Positions 31,460 to 44,011 of a stretch of DNA of 64,000 nt are shown here, piece by piece. Source of the stretch: Magnolia sinica. Its lineage: Eukaryota; Streptophyta; Magnoliopsida; Magnoliales; Magnoliaceae. Where the stretch lies: NCBI RefSeq assembly GCF_029962835.1, contig NC_080584.1:83914862-83978861 (forward strand), read 5' to 3'. A program made the position numbers and the translations under genes. Numbering within the stretch: position 1 is the first letter of the stretch; every line of letters begins with the position of its first letter. The notes beneath the pieces are model-generated. The model was not told the origin of the DNA. It saw only the letters and a list, made by a program, of their open reading frames with translations, and made no database searches.

Positions 31460-32675
31460 TTGCAAGGCCGAAAAAAGAAAAACAAAAAAGATGAGTCTTT
31501 ATTTCTGACATTATCTATACCAAGTGCATTGAAGCATTTTCCTAGTGTGCAGAACAGATATGGAATGCAATTAAGAAAAGAGAAGAAAGCGTATACATGT
31601 ACATAAATGAACGGATCTGGAATCAAATCACATTTCTTTTATCGGTGACGAGAATGCCATCATAATAACAAATAGTCAACTACAGTAACACAACTAAACT
31701 GCAGCACATATTTACACATACCTCAACATGTGTCTCATTAATTTTACGTTTCCGGTAAACCATCCATTGGGTCTATTCAGATCTTGCCTAATTAATGAAT
31801 GGACCAACCTGCTCTTTGGACTAGCAAATTCTGATTTGTATCCCCCGCATTCGGTTGCCCAAATTCATTAGTCGTAATGACCCTCTTCAATGAAGTCTTC
31901 TCATTTAATTCTCGATCTCGCGTAGGACCTCTCTTCTTGAAAATTCGAAACTTGTTCCCTTTTCTTTATAACTCTAGATACTTTGGTCGGATGGTTTTAT
32001 CTACACCTTCCCTACAAGTTGGTTTCCATTGTTCAAGCACCTGCCAACCCACATCCTACATTTGCAATGGTGAAGTGTGCAGGACCCCATTCCATCACCC
32101 ACCCAAATTGTAAACCGGATGCTTGTAGGCTCACCCACGGCAAACAGGCACCGGTACTGTTGTGTCAATAAAAGCAGATATATACGATACAATAAAAACA
32201 ACTTACAGAGAGCAAAAAATGATGGAGAACTGAAATCTTGGGAAGGAATACATGCAGAACAGATGGAATTTCAGGGGACATAAGATAATTCGCAACTGAA
32301 ATCTTGCATGTCAATCCAGAATTCCAAAACTTTCAGTGGATGGAGCCTACTGCAAAAATCACTCTGATCAGAAGGTATGAACCATTCAATAGATGCAGTT
32401 TTATTACTACGACCCTTTTGTGTTAACCATCCGTTTTAAGGCTAGGATCATCTAATTCCAATCAGTGTAACATTTGGAGTATGCTCTATCCTAAATGGGG
32501 CCCACAATTTGGATGGTCTGGATTTTAAGATGGTGGAAATGTGCACCATAGTCTAGCAGTTCTTTCTAGATTGGAAGTGAAAACCCAAAGAGACAAAAAT
32601 GTATACTATATCGAGAAAGATCTGCAACAGTAAATAAATTTGTGATTCCAGAAATAGTAGAGAGAGAGAGAGAGA
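31460..32675. other. Mutator-like element interior without a recognised gene
   Basis: AT-rich sequence between the GSK3 and CDPK fragments. Short plus-strand open stretches at 31877-32283 have no recognisable family. A GA run (about 32655-32672) is present. Confidence 0.45.
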
Positions 32676-33016
32676 GACGCACATTGTCTTGATCAATTTC
32701 TTTTGATCATATCATCAAGGTGGACCTCGCTTAAACCAAACTCACGGCAGGCATGTTGAAGTTCATCAATTATTATGTAACCACTGCCATCTTTGTCGAA
32801 AAAACAAAAAGCAGATATCAAATTCTCCTCTCTCCATCTTGTTCAAATGCACTGTAGCAGCAAGAATTTCGCCATAATCTATGGTGCCACTGTTGTCAAT
32901 GTCAGCCTGTCCAATTCCAAACATAATCATATGAAGTTTGGTTAGTTCACAAGTATCTAAGTTATCTTTAAAAGTTTAACAAAGAAATACATAAATGCAC
33001 ACTTGAGTGTTTGAAC

Positions 33017-33445
33017 CAGTGTTTTAAATAGGGAATAACATGTAGTGTTTACCCCTCTGAAGTGTGAAGCGGAAGCTGCTACTTTTATATTTTTAATCAA
33101 AATTTTAGGGAAGAAAAAAGGGCAAGGAGTAAATATAAAGATAAAAACAGTAACGGAACGGATATAATACTGTTGTTCGTATTACTTCACTAAAATCATT
33201 GAAAACATTTACTAATTTTTAGTGAAAATAGCCAAATGTAACAAAAGGAAATCATTAAAGACATTAATTGATCTTTACTTATTTAAGTGAAAAATAACAT
33301 GTAGCGGACCCTACAGAGCGTGCAGCATAGGTAACGTAGTGTATCGCATAGCTTGTAGTGTAAGCTGCAGGTCACTTGCTATTTTCATGAGCAATGTAGC
33401 ACAAAACTAGGCTATGCTACGTAGCATAAGCTATTTAAAACACTG
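33017..33445. mobile_element. hAT-like MITE inside the CDPK intron
   Basis: Ends CAGTGTTTTAAATAG and CTATTTAAAACACTG form a perfect inverted repeat of 15 bp. Flanks GTTTGAAC (33009-33016) and GTTTGACA (33446-33453) are close to an 8-bp duplication. The 429-bp length, 8-bp duplication and CAGTG end suit a hAT-type MITE. No coding capacity. Confidence 0.7.
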
Positions 33446-34350
33446 GTTTGACAAAGCACTTGCATGTAGTGCAATCAGCCTCATCAATAGAGCACTGGAG
33501 ATTTTATAGGGTTGAGTTGGATTAAATCACGAAACTTCAGTGAAAAAATTAGAGATCTTTCCTAGTAATCAAAACGAGGAAGTATCCCTTGAACTGCAGT
33601 TACATTTCTTTCAAATCCTACTTCAACATGAAATAACTGCAATTTGGAGCCCAATCCTTCGATATGAACGCTGAAGATGGAAAATTGCAAGCTTGTTATG
33701 TCTGTTCTCTGAGATTATTTTGCAGTTCAATTGGAAAATACTAGGAGACATTTAACTACAAACTGAGGGCTACTGCTTATTATGAATACTAGGAGACGTC
33801 ATTATTTCTCGTCATTTCCTCTTAATTGTTAAAATGAATAATAATGATTCAGCATTCATATTATATTAGTATTCTCGATTAAACTCAATGTTCATAATTT
33901 ATCTGATTTGTGCACAGCCAAACACAGCCTGAGATTCACTATCGAATTGAATTGAAATTTCAGTCCACCAAAGTAGAAATAATCAAATTTTGATTTGCAA
34001 TTTATCATTCATATTGAGGGGCTTGGCACCAAATTGCACTTACGGTGATTTCAAGTTGGACTCGAAAGGAATGTAACTCAAGGGAAGTTCCACATTATGA
34101 GAAACATCACTAATTTATATCATTCCCTCTAGATTAGATTGAACATTCAACAGTTCCAATTCAATTCAATAGCACATCCAAACACACCTTAATGGTCAAA
34201 AGAATGTATTGCCAAATCACAGTTGGCAGCAACAAGGGACGCTTGCATTTGGGGAGGCATGGAAATGGAACCCAAACTAAGCAGTCTTTTGTTATCATGC
34301 TTTCTATTGCTCCAAATCAAACATCAGATACGTACAACATCCTAAATATC

Positions 34351-34609
34351 CAAGGTATTCCGTATCGGTAACGGTGGCCGTAACAGTCACCACCATTACC
34401 GATACAGGTATTGGCTGTAACGGCCGATACGGGGGCGTAACGACTGTTTCGACTGTTACGGGGGTAATGGTTATTATGCCCCATAATGGCCGATACGGTC
34501 CCAAACAATCAACTACACTGTTTCACTCCTGTATCGCGTAACGGTCATGGCCATTACCTATATGTATCGCCTTTTACGGGCGTATCGTAACGAATGTGGA
34601 ACACCTTGT
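34351..34609. repeat. Palindromic GTATCGGTAACGG element, MITE-like
   Basis: A roughly 260-bp block with inverted ends CAAGGTATTCC and GGAACACCTTG. It is full of CCGTTAC/GTAACGG and GGCCGATACGG inverted motifs, much more GC-rich than its surroundings. It lies in the large CDPK intron. The duplication is unclear (AATATC occurs on both sides). Confidence 0.55.
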
Positions 34610-35319
34610 GAATATCTTACTAGCAATTTGCACAAGCCTGCAGTAGCAATCTTAAAAATATCCAGCCCACTTTTGAGCTGAATTTGGGCTGAAGGCCTAC
34701 AATTTGACGCTTGGGCATGAGTTTTAAGGCCCAATCACTTAGGCAGGATTTGGTTTGTATATGCATGGAGGCCCACATGAATGATAGCCTGGTCTGGTCC
34801 ACTTAGATAACTCAGTCAGAATGGATACTTGACTAGTTGGTCAGGCTGCGCTTGTACCTAGATGCTTATCTAGTGGAACAGGCCTGGGATTGGGTATCTA
34901 GAACATGGATCAGGCTTGGGTTAAGCCTCAGCCCAGACCAGCCTAGCCTATCCTAGCTCAACCACATTTGCACCCTGACTTGGAAACTTGGAACTTCCAA
35001 AAGTAGCCTACGGTTGCAAGATTTTACAGCAGAAGCATGGCAAAAATCTTTGAACAGGACCCCAATCGCAACATAACATGACTTTGGTTGGAATGATGCA
35101 GTGATCTTTCAGAACATATCATCAAAAGCTTACCCGCAAAGCCATCTTTTTAAGTTTGCTCATTGCAGAGAAGTGCTTTAGGCGTGATAAAACTGCAGAA
35201 TCCAGAGGTCTATCAAGAGCAACTTAATCATCTACGATCAAGGGTGACCTGGTCAAAAAAAAAAAAAAAAAGAAGAAGAAAGAAAATACTAAAAAACAGA
35301 GGCCTTACCTGTAAGGTAA

Positions 35320-35640
35320 GGCTCAATCGAGGCTGCACAGCGTGCTGGTAGGGGCCTTACCTGTAACACTCAATCTGAGGCTACACAGCGTGGTAGTAGG
35401 GAATGAGGGAGAGAGATGTGGAGGCGGCCACGGCTGGTGATACCGATTGAGGGAGAGAAGGAGAGAGAGAGAGGTGGAGGCGAATGTGGCTGGTGGTCGG
35501 GATTGAGGGAGAGAGAGAGAGGGATGTACGTGGGCGTAGCTGGTGGTAGGGATTGAGGGAGAGAGAGGGCTGGACGGGGTTCCTACTGCTGGTAGGTAAC
35601 GAGGGGGAGAGAGTGATGGTTGCACGGCTAGGGCCTCAAG
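35320..35640. repeat. GAGGGAGAGAG minisatellite near the right end of the Mutator-like element
   Basis: Three to four units of about 60-75 bp, each with GATTGAGGGAGAGAGAG and a (C/T)GGCTGGTGGT part. It mirrors the CT-rich zone inside the left end (26620-26770), so it looks like a decayed inner extension of the inverted repeats. Confidence 0.6.
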
Positions 35641-35709
35641 GTAATCAGAACGACCGGACTCCCTCCTTCGATTCCCGCCTCGAGGATAACCGTTGATTTA
35701 AAATTACCA

Positions 35710-35784
35710 CATCCGACGGCCAGCATTACGACAGCGCTCGACCTTACGGAGTGCCACGGTAAGGTCGAGCATATAGTACCTTTT

Positions 35785-35787
<3 letters not shown>
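35710..35787 (-). repeat. Mutator-like element, right TIR
   Basis: Minus strand begins GGGAAAAGGTACTATATG; contains the perfect 12-bp stem GCTCGACCTTAC/GTAAGGTCGAGC. Ends at CCC (35785-35787) before TATATATAT. Confidence 0.85.

Positions 35788-35862
<75 letters not shown>
35788..35862. repeat. (TA)n tract, right of the Mutator-like element
   Basis: About 75 bp of TA directly after the TIR. It rejoins giant-LTR sequence at AAAGTCTCC (35862 on), matching 43025 in the other LTR. Confidence 0.9.
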
Positions 35863-35870
<8 letters not shown>

Positions 35871-36829
35871 CAGCGTCAGGAAGGGATAGACAGCTGGAAA
35901 AAAAAAGAAACACGTGAAAAAGGGTGGGTCCCACGTAGGGCCCACCATAATGTTTATTCACCATCCAATCCGTCCATAAGGTCATAGAGACCTGAATTAA
36001 GATGAACAACAAATTTCATATGGATCCAAAACCTCTCTGACCAAAAAAAAAAAGTTTCAATGGTGAACGTCAATCTCACTGTTTCCAGTGACGTGGGCCA
36101 CCTAAGTTTCACATACAACTGAATTTTTTGGGATGGTCCACAACTAGAAGGGCCCAATCAAATGCATGGTGTGGATGCTCCACATGCATCACGCTGGGGC
36201 CTGAGATGGGGTCCACTCTCCCAGCAACCAACCAAGCTACGGACGCTGCATGCTGCAGCATCGTCTGGGCGCTGACAGCGACAGGTCTGCTGTGTGATAT
36301 AAATTTCTTTTTTTATTATTATTATTATAATTATTTTCATATATGAGACCCACATCAGGGCAATCCAGTCCGTCCACTGGGTTCACCTGCTCGTGATAGG
36401 TCTAATAAGCCTGATATTCAACATATTTGATGTATAGAAACATTGCAGTGGGCTCTAACAGATTGTAGCCATAAATATCACTATTTTCAACAACATGGCT
36501 CGCCAAAAATTTGGATTGGCTCCATTTTTCGGCTCAATGCCTAAATTGAGCAGGGAAATAGGGTGGACGGTGTGGATTAAACACATGCATCATATATGGG
36601 GCCCGTTGTGGGCCCACTCTCCTCACTACTTAAAACAAACTGGACGTTGCTCGCAGCAGCGTTCTGTGGACGCTGGCAGCAGCGTCCTCCATGCCCCATC
36701 ACACTTACGCTGTAGTGGGATTTCGCCAAAGATGTGGGCCCACCTGGTGGATGGTCCAAATAAAATACATACATTATGGTGGGGTCCATCAAGGTGGGCC
36801 ACAAGGCCTATCATCATCATAAAGTGAAG

Positions 36830-36861
<32 letters not shown>

Positions 36862-37593
36862 TCGATGAAAAGGGGAGGGACCCGCCACTATGGGCCCTCC
36901 CTATACAATGCATATATCAAGATGAGTCCCACCATAAGTGGGCCCTTAAATCACAAATTAAAGCATAAGATCACCGACCTATGATCTTCTCCTCCTCCTT
37001 CCGCCAACGCATCCTAGAGCTCCAATGAACGAACTTCAACGGTTGAGATAGACTTTGGATGGTGGGATTAGGCAGTAGGAAGGGGGGCCACACTAACTTC
37101 TCCCCCATGGAAGCTATGGACATTGGATACACATGGGTGTTGCTTGGAATGGAGTAAAGTGAGAGAGAAAGGAGTGATGTAAGGGAGTGATGGGAGAGAG
37201 GGATGGTGAGGTGATGTGAAGGTTGACTTTGGGGATGGGTAGTGTACTTAGGGGATGGGATAGGGTACTTGACTTAATGGGTGTACTTTGACAAGTGAAG
37301 TGATTGATGTGATGAGTTCTTTACGGATTTATAGCCCGCGGCGTTTTCCTCGAACTGAACGCGGGCCTACATCTCCTGGCTCGGGTATCGCCTCGGTGCG
37401 AGAGACGCGACATCGGAACCGTGGCGATGGCGCGGTCGCTAGGGTACAAGTCTTAGGCCAAGCTGACTCAGATTGACAGGATGTAACTTAGGGTCACGCG
37501 CAAATGCCGATTGTAAGTCGCGGGTTGCCAAAATTCGACTGAGAGGACTGTGAAAGCCTACGGAATAGTATGGTTTAGGATACGGGTCTCACA

Positions 37594-37605
37594 GCTCTCC
37601 CTACC
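37594..37605 (-). other. Polypurine tract of the giant-LTR element
   Basis: Minus strand GGTAGGGAGAGC directly upstream of the LTR start TGTGAGACCC, the expected position of the plus-strand primer. Confidence 0.82.
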
Positions 37606-37999
37606 TAATAAAAATTTAGTCTTCGAAATTTATACTACCATCGCAACTAAACACAACTCATAAAGTAATAGAAAACATAACATCATATATAGTCAAAACA
37701 CAATACAACATATAATCAAATATCGAAAATACGGGGACAACGCTCTCGAATTTCTGCCTCGCGCTCCCAAGACGCCTCATCCACACTATGAGGGCCTTAC
37801 TGAACCTCGTATCTTGGATCAGAATGATCGAAACTAGAATACTATGCAGCCTCACAATCTCAACGATAGGGAGCTATATCAGAAAATCTCTAAGTTGTTA
37901 GAACTTGGGGATCTAATCATTCTAAGTTCTCAACAATCATCGAGTGAATGGTAGCTATCGGTAGATATGTGATGTTATCCTCAGGTATTCTCAAGTTAT

Positions 38000-38012
38000 G
38001 CTCTGATACCAA
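38000..38012 (-). other. Primer-binding site of the giant-LTR element
   Basis: Minus strand TTGGTATCAGAGC, four bases after the LTR end, complementary to initiator tRNA-Met. Confidence 0.92.
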
Positions 38013-38016
38013 CTTC

Positions 38017-41000
38017 TGTCTCGCCCCAAACCCGGAAATCGGATTCGCAGGAATCCCGATCGCCAAATCCGGTGCGATAGCCTCCATAGTACCCCATTCT
38101 CGGCTCCTAGCGTCCAGACGCCAGATTCCGATCCTAGGATCCTACAAGGAAGATTTTCCAACGTACATTTAACTCGTAATAAGCATAACCATAAGATTAC
38201 CCAATTCACAAAGGCAACATCATCATCACATATCCACCAATATAATCATCTGAGTACAATGCTAAAAGGAAATACATAAATCGAAAATCAAGCTCTAGAA
38301 GATCGCTGCACGCTCCAAGTTCAACACTGTTGCAACCTAACATCACCTGCATGCGTTTATCGTGCATAAGTTTATAGAAAGCTTAGAGGGTGGTGTAAGT
38401 GTGTGCACAAGGTAAGGGCCAAGTACGCAATACAATGCCATAAATCATACAATGAAATAAATAGAAATACTGACAAGATACAATATTAGAGTAAGCAGAA
38501 TACAGATCAGCTACACAAAGGAGGAGTCAAAGAGAGCCAAATATCATATGCTAAGGGTACAATGCAATATGTAAATCCTACTAAGTCCGTCTAGGGCATA
38601 CAAGTGCAGAAACATAATAACCCAAAACGCTAGGTACAGCGGATGTAATGTAATATGTGGTGCGAATGAAATGACCATGTTGGAGTGTGAAATCGGGATG
38701 ATAATACGTAGTATCACAGGCTACGGGGTCCACCACAAGGGACTTCTATCCAACCCAGTCCCATACCTAAATTTGGATAGTCAAACTCAATGTGGTAAAC
38801 TCCTGATCTCAGGTTAGTCGCGCACCCAGCTGGAATCCTGGCCATGCGAAGGTACACGTAATAAATAGTTACGCACCACCAACCCGAGTGGATAGTGAAT
38901 GAATGAATATGCAATTTCTGCTCAATCAGTCCAAATATCAGTACGGTTTCTTTTGGGAAATCACTGGGGTCTATTACACTTAAACCACGATATGACGCCA
39001 TCGCGGCAATAACGGTCGACCGTGGCATATGCAGACCTCACTATCCAGCTTGCAAATCGGGAACCGATGTGCGTATAGCGGACCCATTTCCTCACGGATG
39101 ACTCACTAGCATTGCCCCCTCCTCATGGGCAGGGCCACACCGCCTTCTAACCAACCACGACACTGGGAGGACGACGGCCTAACGATATCTGGACCTCATG
39201 GTTAACTCATGCATGCCACTCGGCATGAGTTGGACACAACATGCTGAACCAAGAGGGTAATAGGGACTTTCACGGCCAGGGTATCTATAGGACCCCTATG
39301 ATAGAATCGATTTTCGTGTCCCATCGGCTACATCCACGAAATACTGTGAGGCTACACCATGTCGACTAGACATATGGTGTCATGTCACACAAATGGAGAT
39401 GCATGAGTCACACACTCCAATCATGCATCAATCCCTGTTCATGCCAGGCTCTCATGTGGGGCAACTCGGCCTATCAAGGAGTCCTATGAACAACATGCCC
39501 TATGGATATATGCAATAGTCAATCACATCTAATAACATCACAACAATGCAGATGATGCGTATGGGCATGTATTATGATCTAATAAAGTACATAGGCATGA
39601 TCATCTGATAAGGCAACAATTGGCATTGGCAATCGGCCTCGACAATGTGGACATTTAACCAACATTGCCCTCAAGGAATGGCCACATAGCTAAACATATA
39701 ATGGGCTCACGGCCTTACACAAAGGCCTAATATATAATACGATGGGCCTTACTCAAGGGTTTAATACACATCACGATGGGCCTTTCACATGGGCCTAACA
39801 TAGATCACAATGGCTCCATCGCCTGGCCCTCAAATGCATCACAATGGGCCTCATCACATAGGCCTCGACAATTGGAATCGATCGATAATCAAAATCGGCA
39901 AATCGGTCACGTCAATCGGCAATCGGTCACAACAATCGAAATCGATCGATAATTAGAATCGGTAAATCGGTCATGTCATTCAAAATAAGCAATCGGTCAC
40001 GTCAATCGGGATTGATCGATAGTCAGAATCGACAAATCGGTCACGTCAATCGACAATCGGTCACGACAATTGAAATCGATCGATAATCAGAATCGACAAA
40101 TCGGTCTCGTCGATCGGAATCAGCAATCGGTCACGACAATCGGAATTGATCGATAATCAGAATCAGCAAATCGATCTCGTCAATGGGAATCGGTAACCGG
40201 TCACAACAATCGAAATCAATCGATAATCAGAATTGACAAATCGGTCAAGTCAATCATAATCAGCAATCGGTTATAACAATCAGAATCGATCGATAATCAG
40301 AATCGACAAATCAGTCACTCAATCGGAATCGGCAATCGGTTGTGACAATCGGAATCGATCGATAATCAGAATCGACAATGGGTCGTGATAATCGGAATCG
40401 ATCGATAATCAAAATAAGCAAATCGGTCACGTCAATCGGAATCGGCAATCGGTCGTGACAATCAGAATTGATCGATAATCAGAATCGACAAATCGGTCAA
40501 GTCAATCGAAATCGACAATCGGTCGTGACAATCGAAATTGATCGATAATCAGAATCGGTAATTGGTCATGACAATCGGAATCGATCGATAATCAAAATTG
40601 ACAAATCGGTTACGTTAATCGGAATTGGCAATTGGTCGTGACAATCAAAATTGATCGATAATCAGAATCGACAATTCAGTCAAGTTAATTGAAATCAGCA
40701 ATCGGTCGTGACAATCGGAATTGATCGATAATCAGAATCGACAATTGGTCGTGACAATCGGAATCGATCAATAATCAAAATTGACAAATCGGTCACGTCA
40801 ATCGGAATTGACAATCGGTCGTGACAATCGGAATCGATCGATAATCAGAATCGACAAATCGGTCAAGTCAATCGAAATCGACAATTGGTCGTGGCAATCG
40901 AAATTGATCGATAATCAGAATTGGTAATTGGTCGTGACAATCGGAATCAATCGATAATCAGAATCGGTAAATCAGTCACGTCAATCGAAATCGGCAATCG

Positions 41001-43972
41001 GTCGTGACAATCAGAATTGATCGATAATCAGAATCGGCAATTGGTCGTGACAATCGGAATCGATCGATAATCAAAATCGACAAATCGGTCACGTCAATCG
41101 GAATGACAATCGGTCGTGACAATCAGAATCGATCGATAATCAGAATCAACAAATCGATCAAGTCAATTGAACGCGGCAATCGGTCGTGACAATCGGAATT
41201 GATCGATAATCAGAATCGACAATTGGTCATGACAATCGGAATTGATCGATAATCAAAATTGACAAATCGATCACGTTAATCGGAATTGACAATTGGTCGG
41301 AATGGGCCTAACAAGGCCTAAGGAAAGGTCACAATGATGACATCTAACCATCATTGCCTATCAATGTGTACATATAATTAACATTGCTCCCAAGGAGTGG
41401 CCCACATAAGGTCAAACATATAGGGGACCCATGGCCATACAAAGGGCTTGATATACAATACCATGGGCCTTACCTAAGAGCTTAGTACACATCACGATGG
41501 GCCTTTCATATGGGCTGCATAAACATCAAGGTGGGCTTCACAGATGGGTCACATGTATATCAAGGTGAGCCTCTCGAGTGAGCCACAAGATACATCAAAG
41601 TAGGCCTGACGGATGGACCACAAAATACATCAAGGTGGGCTATACATCCATCAAAATGGACAGACGGTGTGAATACAACACATTCATCAAGGAAAGCTTC
41701 ATACAATCAGGGTGCGTCCCACAGCACCGTCCATGCATAGACAGTGCGAACACAAAACACACCAACTCAAAGTAGGCCCCACTCGCTGCCATGGTGGGGT
41801 CCACATCCAATGGATGAACGGTCTGAACATACACATGCCTCACGATTGGCCCACAAAACGTGCTGATGGAATATAGATGGGTGACATGGATGGAAAGTAC
41901 ATCAGAGGTGGGTCCCACAGAAATTTGCTGACGACAAAGGGGCGGCAGCTATACACCAGGTGTGAATGGTCAAGCCACCGTCTAGGTGGACGGCCTGGAT
42001 GGACAGCATTGACACAATACATAAATCATGGCGGGTCTACGCAGCACTTGGTATGTCCTTGTAATGGACGGTTGGATTAACAAAATGCCAAAGGTGGGTC
42101 CCACCGTCCTAACATGGACGGTGTGTATGAAATACATGCATCAAAAATGGGGTCCACGCCCCTGGACTGGACAAGCTAGGTAAAATATTTACATCAGAGG
42201 GCTCCACCATCCAACACATCAGAGGGCGCCACTGCCCATTGCTGGACGGTATGAATATGAAACCCATACATCATGGCAGTCCCTACGTGGGACCCACGGA
42301 TGGACAGCATGGTTGACATGCAGACATCATGGAGTCCCACTTGGGACCCATGGATGGACAGCCCGGATGAAATCCATGTCCCAGAGTGGTCCCACCGTCT
42401 AGATGCCGACGGTGTGGAGAAATAGGTGGACGACTGGGGTTTAGGACAGATACATCTAGGTGGGGTCCCACCGTCCTATCCAATGGACGGTGTGGATAGA
42501 ACATATAGATCAAGGTGCGTCCCATGGAACTTAGTGACGTCAGCTGCTGGTGGGACCCATGGACCTTGCTGTGTCAAGCAGCAGTTGCAGCTGCTGGCAC
42601 ACAGCCAAGTGGATGGACGGGGCATAACATATATAGGTCCCACACTCGTGTGGCCTACACCATGGTGACAAAACACCTATATCACGGTGCGTCCCTCACA
42701 TATGGACGGCGTGGATCCTGCACACGTGCATGATGGTGGGCCTTGTAGATGGAGGGCGTAGATGAAATACAAACATCATGTGGACCACGTCCACAGAACT
42801 TGCTGTAGTAGTACAACATCTTTGCTACTAGGATCCACCGTCCCTGTAACGGACAGTGTGGACTCAGGATGCGTACATCGATGTGGCCCCACCTCCACAC
42901 GTGCAGCACGTGTGGTGTGGGTCCCACGGCTGCTAAAAATGGACGGATGGTATAGATGTAACATATGCATCATGGTGGGGTCCACACACGTGGCCCACCA
43001 AATATATAATATTATTTATATATAAAGTCTCCGGCGTCAGGAAAGGATAGACGGCTGGAAAAAAAAACACGTGAAAAAGGGTGGGTCCCACGTAGGGCCC
43101 ACCATAATGTTTATTCACCATCCAATCCCTTTATAAGGTCACAGAGACCTGGATTAAGATGAACAACAAATTTCATATGGATCCAAAACCTCTCTGACCA
43201 AAAAAAAAGTTTCAATGGTGAACGTCAATCCCACTGTTTCCAGTGACGTGGGTCACCTAAGTTTCACTTACAGCTGAATTTTTTGGGGTGGTCCACAACT
43301 AGAAGGGGCCCAATCAAATGTAGGGTGTGGATGCTCCACATGCATCACGCTGGGGGCCTGAGATGGGGTCCACTCTTCCAGCGACCAACCAGGCTGCGGA
43401 CGCTGCTTGCTGCAGCGTCCTCTGGGCGTTGACAGCAATAGGTCTACTGTGTGATATAATTTTTTTTTATAATTATTTTTATATATGGGACCCAAATCAG
43501 GGCAATCCAGTCCGTCCACTGGGTTCACCTGCTCGTGATGGGTCTAATAAGCCCGATATTCAACATATTTGATGTATAAAAGCATTGCAGTGGGCTCCAA
43601 CAGATTTTAGCCATAAATATCACTATTTTCAACAACATGGCTCACCAAAGATTTGGATTGGCTCCATTTTTTGGCTCAACGCCTGAATTGAACAGGGAAA
43701 TAGGGTGGACGGTGTGGATTAAACACATGCATCATGTATGAGGCCCGTTGTAGGCCCACTCTCCTCTCTACTTAAAACAAACCGGACGTTGCTCGCAGTA
43801 GCGTTCTGTGGACGCTGGCAGCAGCGTCCTCCATGCCCCATCACACTTACGCTGTAGTGGGATTTCACCAAATATGTGGGCCCACCTGGTGGATGGTCCA
43901 AATAAAATACATACATTATGGTGGGGTCCATCAAGGTGGGCCACAAGGCCTGATCATCATCATAAAGTGAAG

Positions 43973-44011
<39 letters not shown>

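Larger units (their letters stand above)
32680..35210 (-). pseudogene. Captured CDPK (calcium-dependent protein kinase) fragment
   Basis: Minus strand. The upstream exon (35134-about 35210) encodes [20 protein letters not shown] then KMALR before a GTAAGC donor: the autoinhibitory junction and start of the calmodulin-like domain. After an intron of about 2.2 kb, the next exon (32680-32906) encodes [20 protein letters not shown], an EF-hand. After a frame change come FDKDGSGYI, a second EF-hand loop, and [19 protein letters not shown]. CDPKs couple calcium to phosphorylation. The kinase domain is absent and the frame is broken. Confidence 0.9.
26412..35787. mobile_element. Mutator-like element carrying captured gene fragments (Pack-MULE type)
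   Basis: The ends are long inverted repeats (26412-26489 and 35710-35787) beginning GGGATAAGGTACTATACG and GGGAAAAGGTACTATATG. Both sides are flanked by TATATATAT, compatible with a 9-bp Mutator duplication but ambiguous inside a TA run. The sister LTR lacks the 9,376-bp insert. Inside are fragments of at least four host genes in both orientations with introns kept, plus MITE-like insertions. No MULE transposase was recognised, so it is non-autonomous. The superfamily call rests on TIR length and cargo. Confidence 0.82.
5864..37593 (-). repeat. Giant-LTR element, 3' LTR (left copy), split by two DNA transposons
   Basis: LTR segments are 5864-7708, 23324-26411 and 35788-37593. They align in order with 38017-44723, about 93-95 percent identical by eye over most stretches. 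A patch at about 6790-7130 is much more divergent. The interruptions are CACTA-2 and the Mutator-like element, both absent from the other LTR. The LTR is compositionally layered: a unique part, a 70/43-bp satellite array, a degenerate GGTGGGTCCCAC/ATGGACGG repeat zone and a GA microsatellite (36829-36857). Confidence 0.9.
37594..38016 (-). other. Internal domain of the giant-LTR element (423 bp)
   Basis: The only sequence between the two LTRs. On the minus strand it opens with the PBS and ends with a purine-rich tract before the 3' LTR. No open frame resembling gag, protease, RT, integrase or RNase H is seen on either strand. Inference: all replication proteins act in trans. Confidence 0.88.
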
